Source: a bacterium
GTDB taxonomy: Bacteria; Oederibacteriota; Muellerivitia; Muellerivitales; Muellerivitaceae
Assembly (NCBI GenBank): GCA_025980505.1
Contig: JAICXI010000132.1
Span: forward strand, 1-5,863
Direction: 5' to 3'
DNA: 5,863 bases
Below are positions 5,675 through 5,863 of this stretch, piece after piece. Numbering within the stretch: position 1 is the first letter of the stretch; the number at the start of each line of letters is the position of its first letter. The position numbers and the translations under genes were made by a program. The notes below the pieces were generated by a model. It was not told the origin of the DNA. It searched no databases and was given only the letters and a program-made list of their open reading frames with translations.

Positions 5675-5863
5675 TCAGGGTCTTCGCGCCTTCGCGGCGG
5701 CTTGGGTCCGGGTTCTCTTTCCGAAGTAGCTTTGGTGCCAGGCCCAGGCCGTTTTGAGGATGTTTTCCAGGCCCGAGTGACGGGGTTCCCATTTCAAGAC
5801 ATCCTTGGCTTTTTGGGCCTGGGCCACCAATTCGGGCGGATCGCCGGCCCGGCGGGGCCCCAG
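5675..5863 (-). CDS. galE: UDP-glucose 4-epimerase (GalE type), C-terminal end
   Basis: GalE interconverts UDP-glucose and UDP-galactose with bound NAD, supplying galactose metabolism and surface polysaccharide synthesis. Only the last 62 residues and the TGA stop are present; the 5' part runs off the right edge. The family's C-terminal pattern is clear: GPRRAGDPPELVAQAQKAK, where PRR-GDP contacts the UDP-sugar, then LKWEPRHSGLENILKTAWAWHQ, which matches the usual LGWxPRxxDLxxIIxTAWxWH. The Rossmann domain and catalytic YxxxK are out of view. After TAWAWHQSYFG the protein has an extra basic tail of about 15 residues (KRTRTQAAAKARRP), partly encoded by an 8-nt tandem repeat. Other extended SDR epimerases share parts of this pattern, but GDPxxLVA with TAWxWH favours GalE. 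Confidence 0.88.
   Translation of the reverse strand: MGPRRAGDPPELVAQAQKAKDVLKWEPRHSGLENILKTAWAWHQSYFGKRTRTQAAAKARRP
5682..5696. repeat. 8-nt tandem repeat (CTTCGCG) inside the galE tail
   Basis: CTTCGCG occurs at 5682-5688 and 5690-5696, exactly 8 nt apart. On the minus strand this is CGCGAAG twice, encoding the AKAR part of the GalE tail. The 8-nt period matches the CACGGAGG units at 4895-4910, suggesting related intergenic repeat DNA that extended the reading frame. Confidence 0.5.

Overview
This is a gene-dense bacterial stretch with high G+C and third codon positions rich in G and C. The gene set includes an oligoribonuclease (Orn), a SixA-type phosphatase and a two-ACT GcvR-like protein. 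That fits a Gram-negative-type bacterium outside the Firmicutes. The sequence alone does not fix the phylum, and an uncultivated lineage is possible.

Layout, left to right. (1) Bases 1-314, minus strand: N-terminal part of a family 1 glycoside hydrolase (beta-glucosidase type) whose 3' end lies off the left edge. (2) Bases 315-444: short divergent intergenic region with an inverted repeat that would fold over the hydrolase ribosome binding site. (3) Bases 445-1026, plus: first peptide deformylase. (4) Bases 1105-1572, plus: SixA-like phosphohistidine phosphatase. (5) Bases 1573-1826: pyrimidine-rich non-coding stretch ending in an extended -10 promoter. (6) Bases 1827-3647, plus: a 606-residue protein I do not recognise, with its own promoter and a strong terminator at 3679-3712. 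(7) Bases 3750-4798, plus: a tight two-gene operon of a double-ACT GcvR-like protein and a second peptide deformylase, 2 nt apart. (8) Bases 4799-5054: non-coding DNA with an AT-rich motif and a large inverted repeat built from 8-nt units. (9) Bases 5055-5600, plus: oligoribonuclease. (10) Bases 5675-5863, minus: C-terminal end of a UDP-glucose 4-epimerase (GalE type), convergent with orn.

Most recognised genes are housekeeping: N-terminal formyl removal from new proteins (two paralogous deformylases), RNA dinucleotide turnover, and sugar metabolism at both edges. The main unknown is the 606-residue gene. It stands alone between a good promoter and a good terminator, uses codons expected of a highly expressed gene, and appears soluble, helical and cytoplasmic. 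Secondary points are the two different deformylases in one window, the pairing of one with an amino-acid-sensing ACT protein, the hydrolase ribosome-binding-site hairpin, and 8-nt-periodic repeats, one of which appears to encode the C-terminal tail of GalE.
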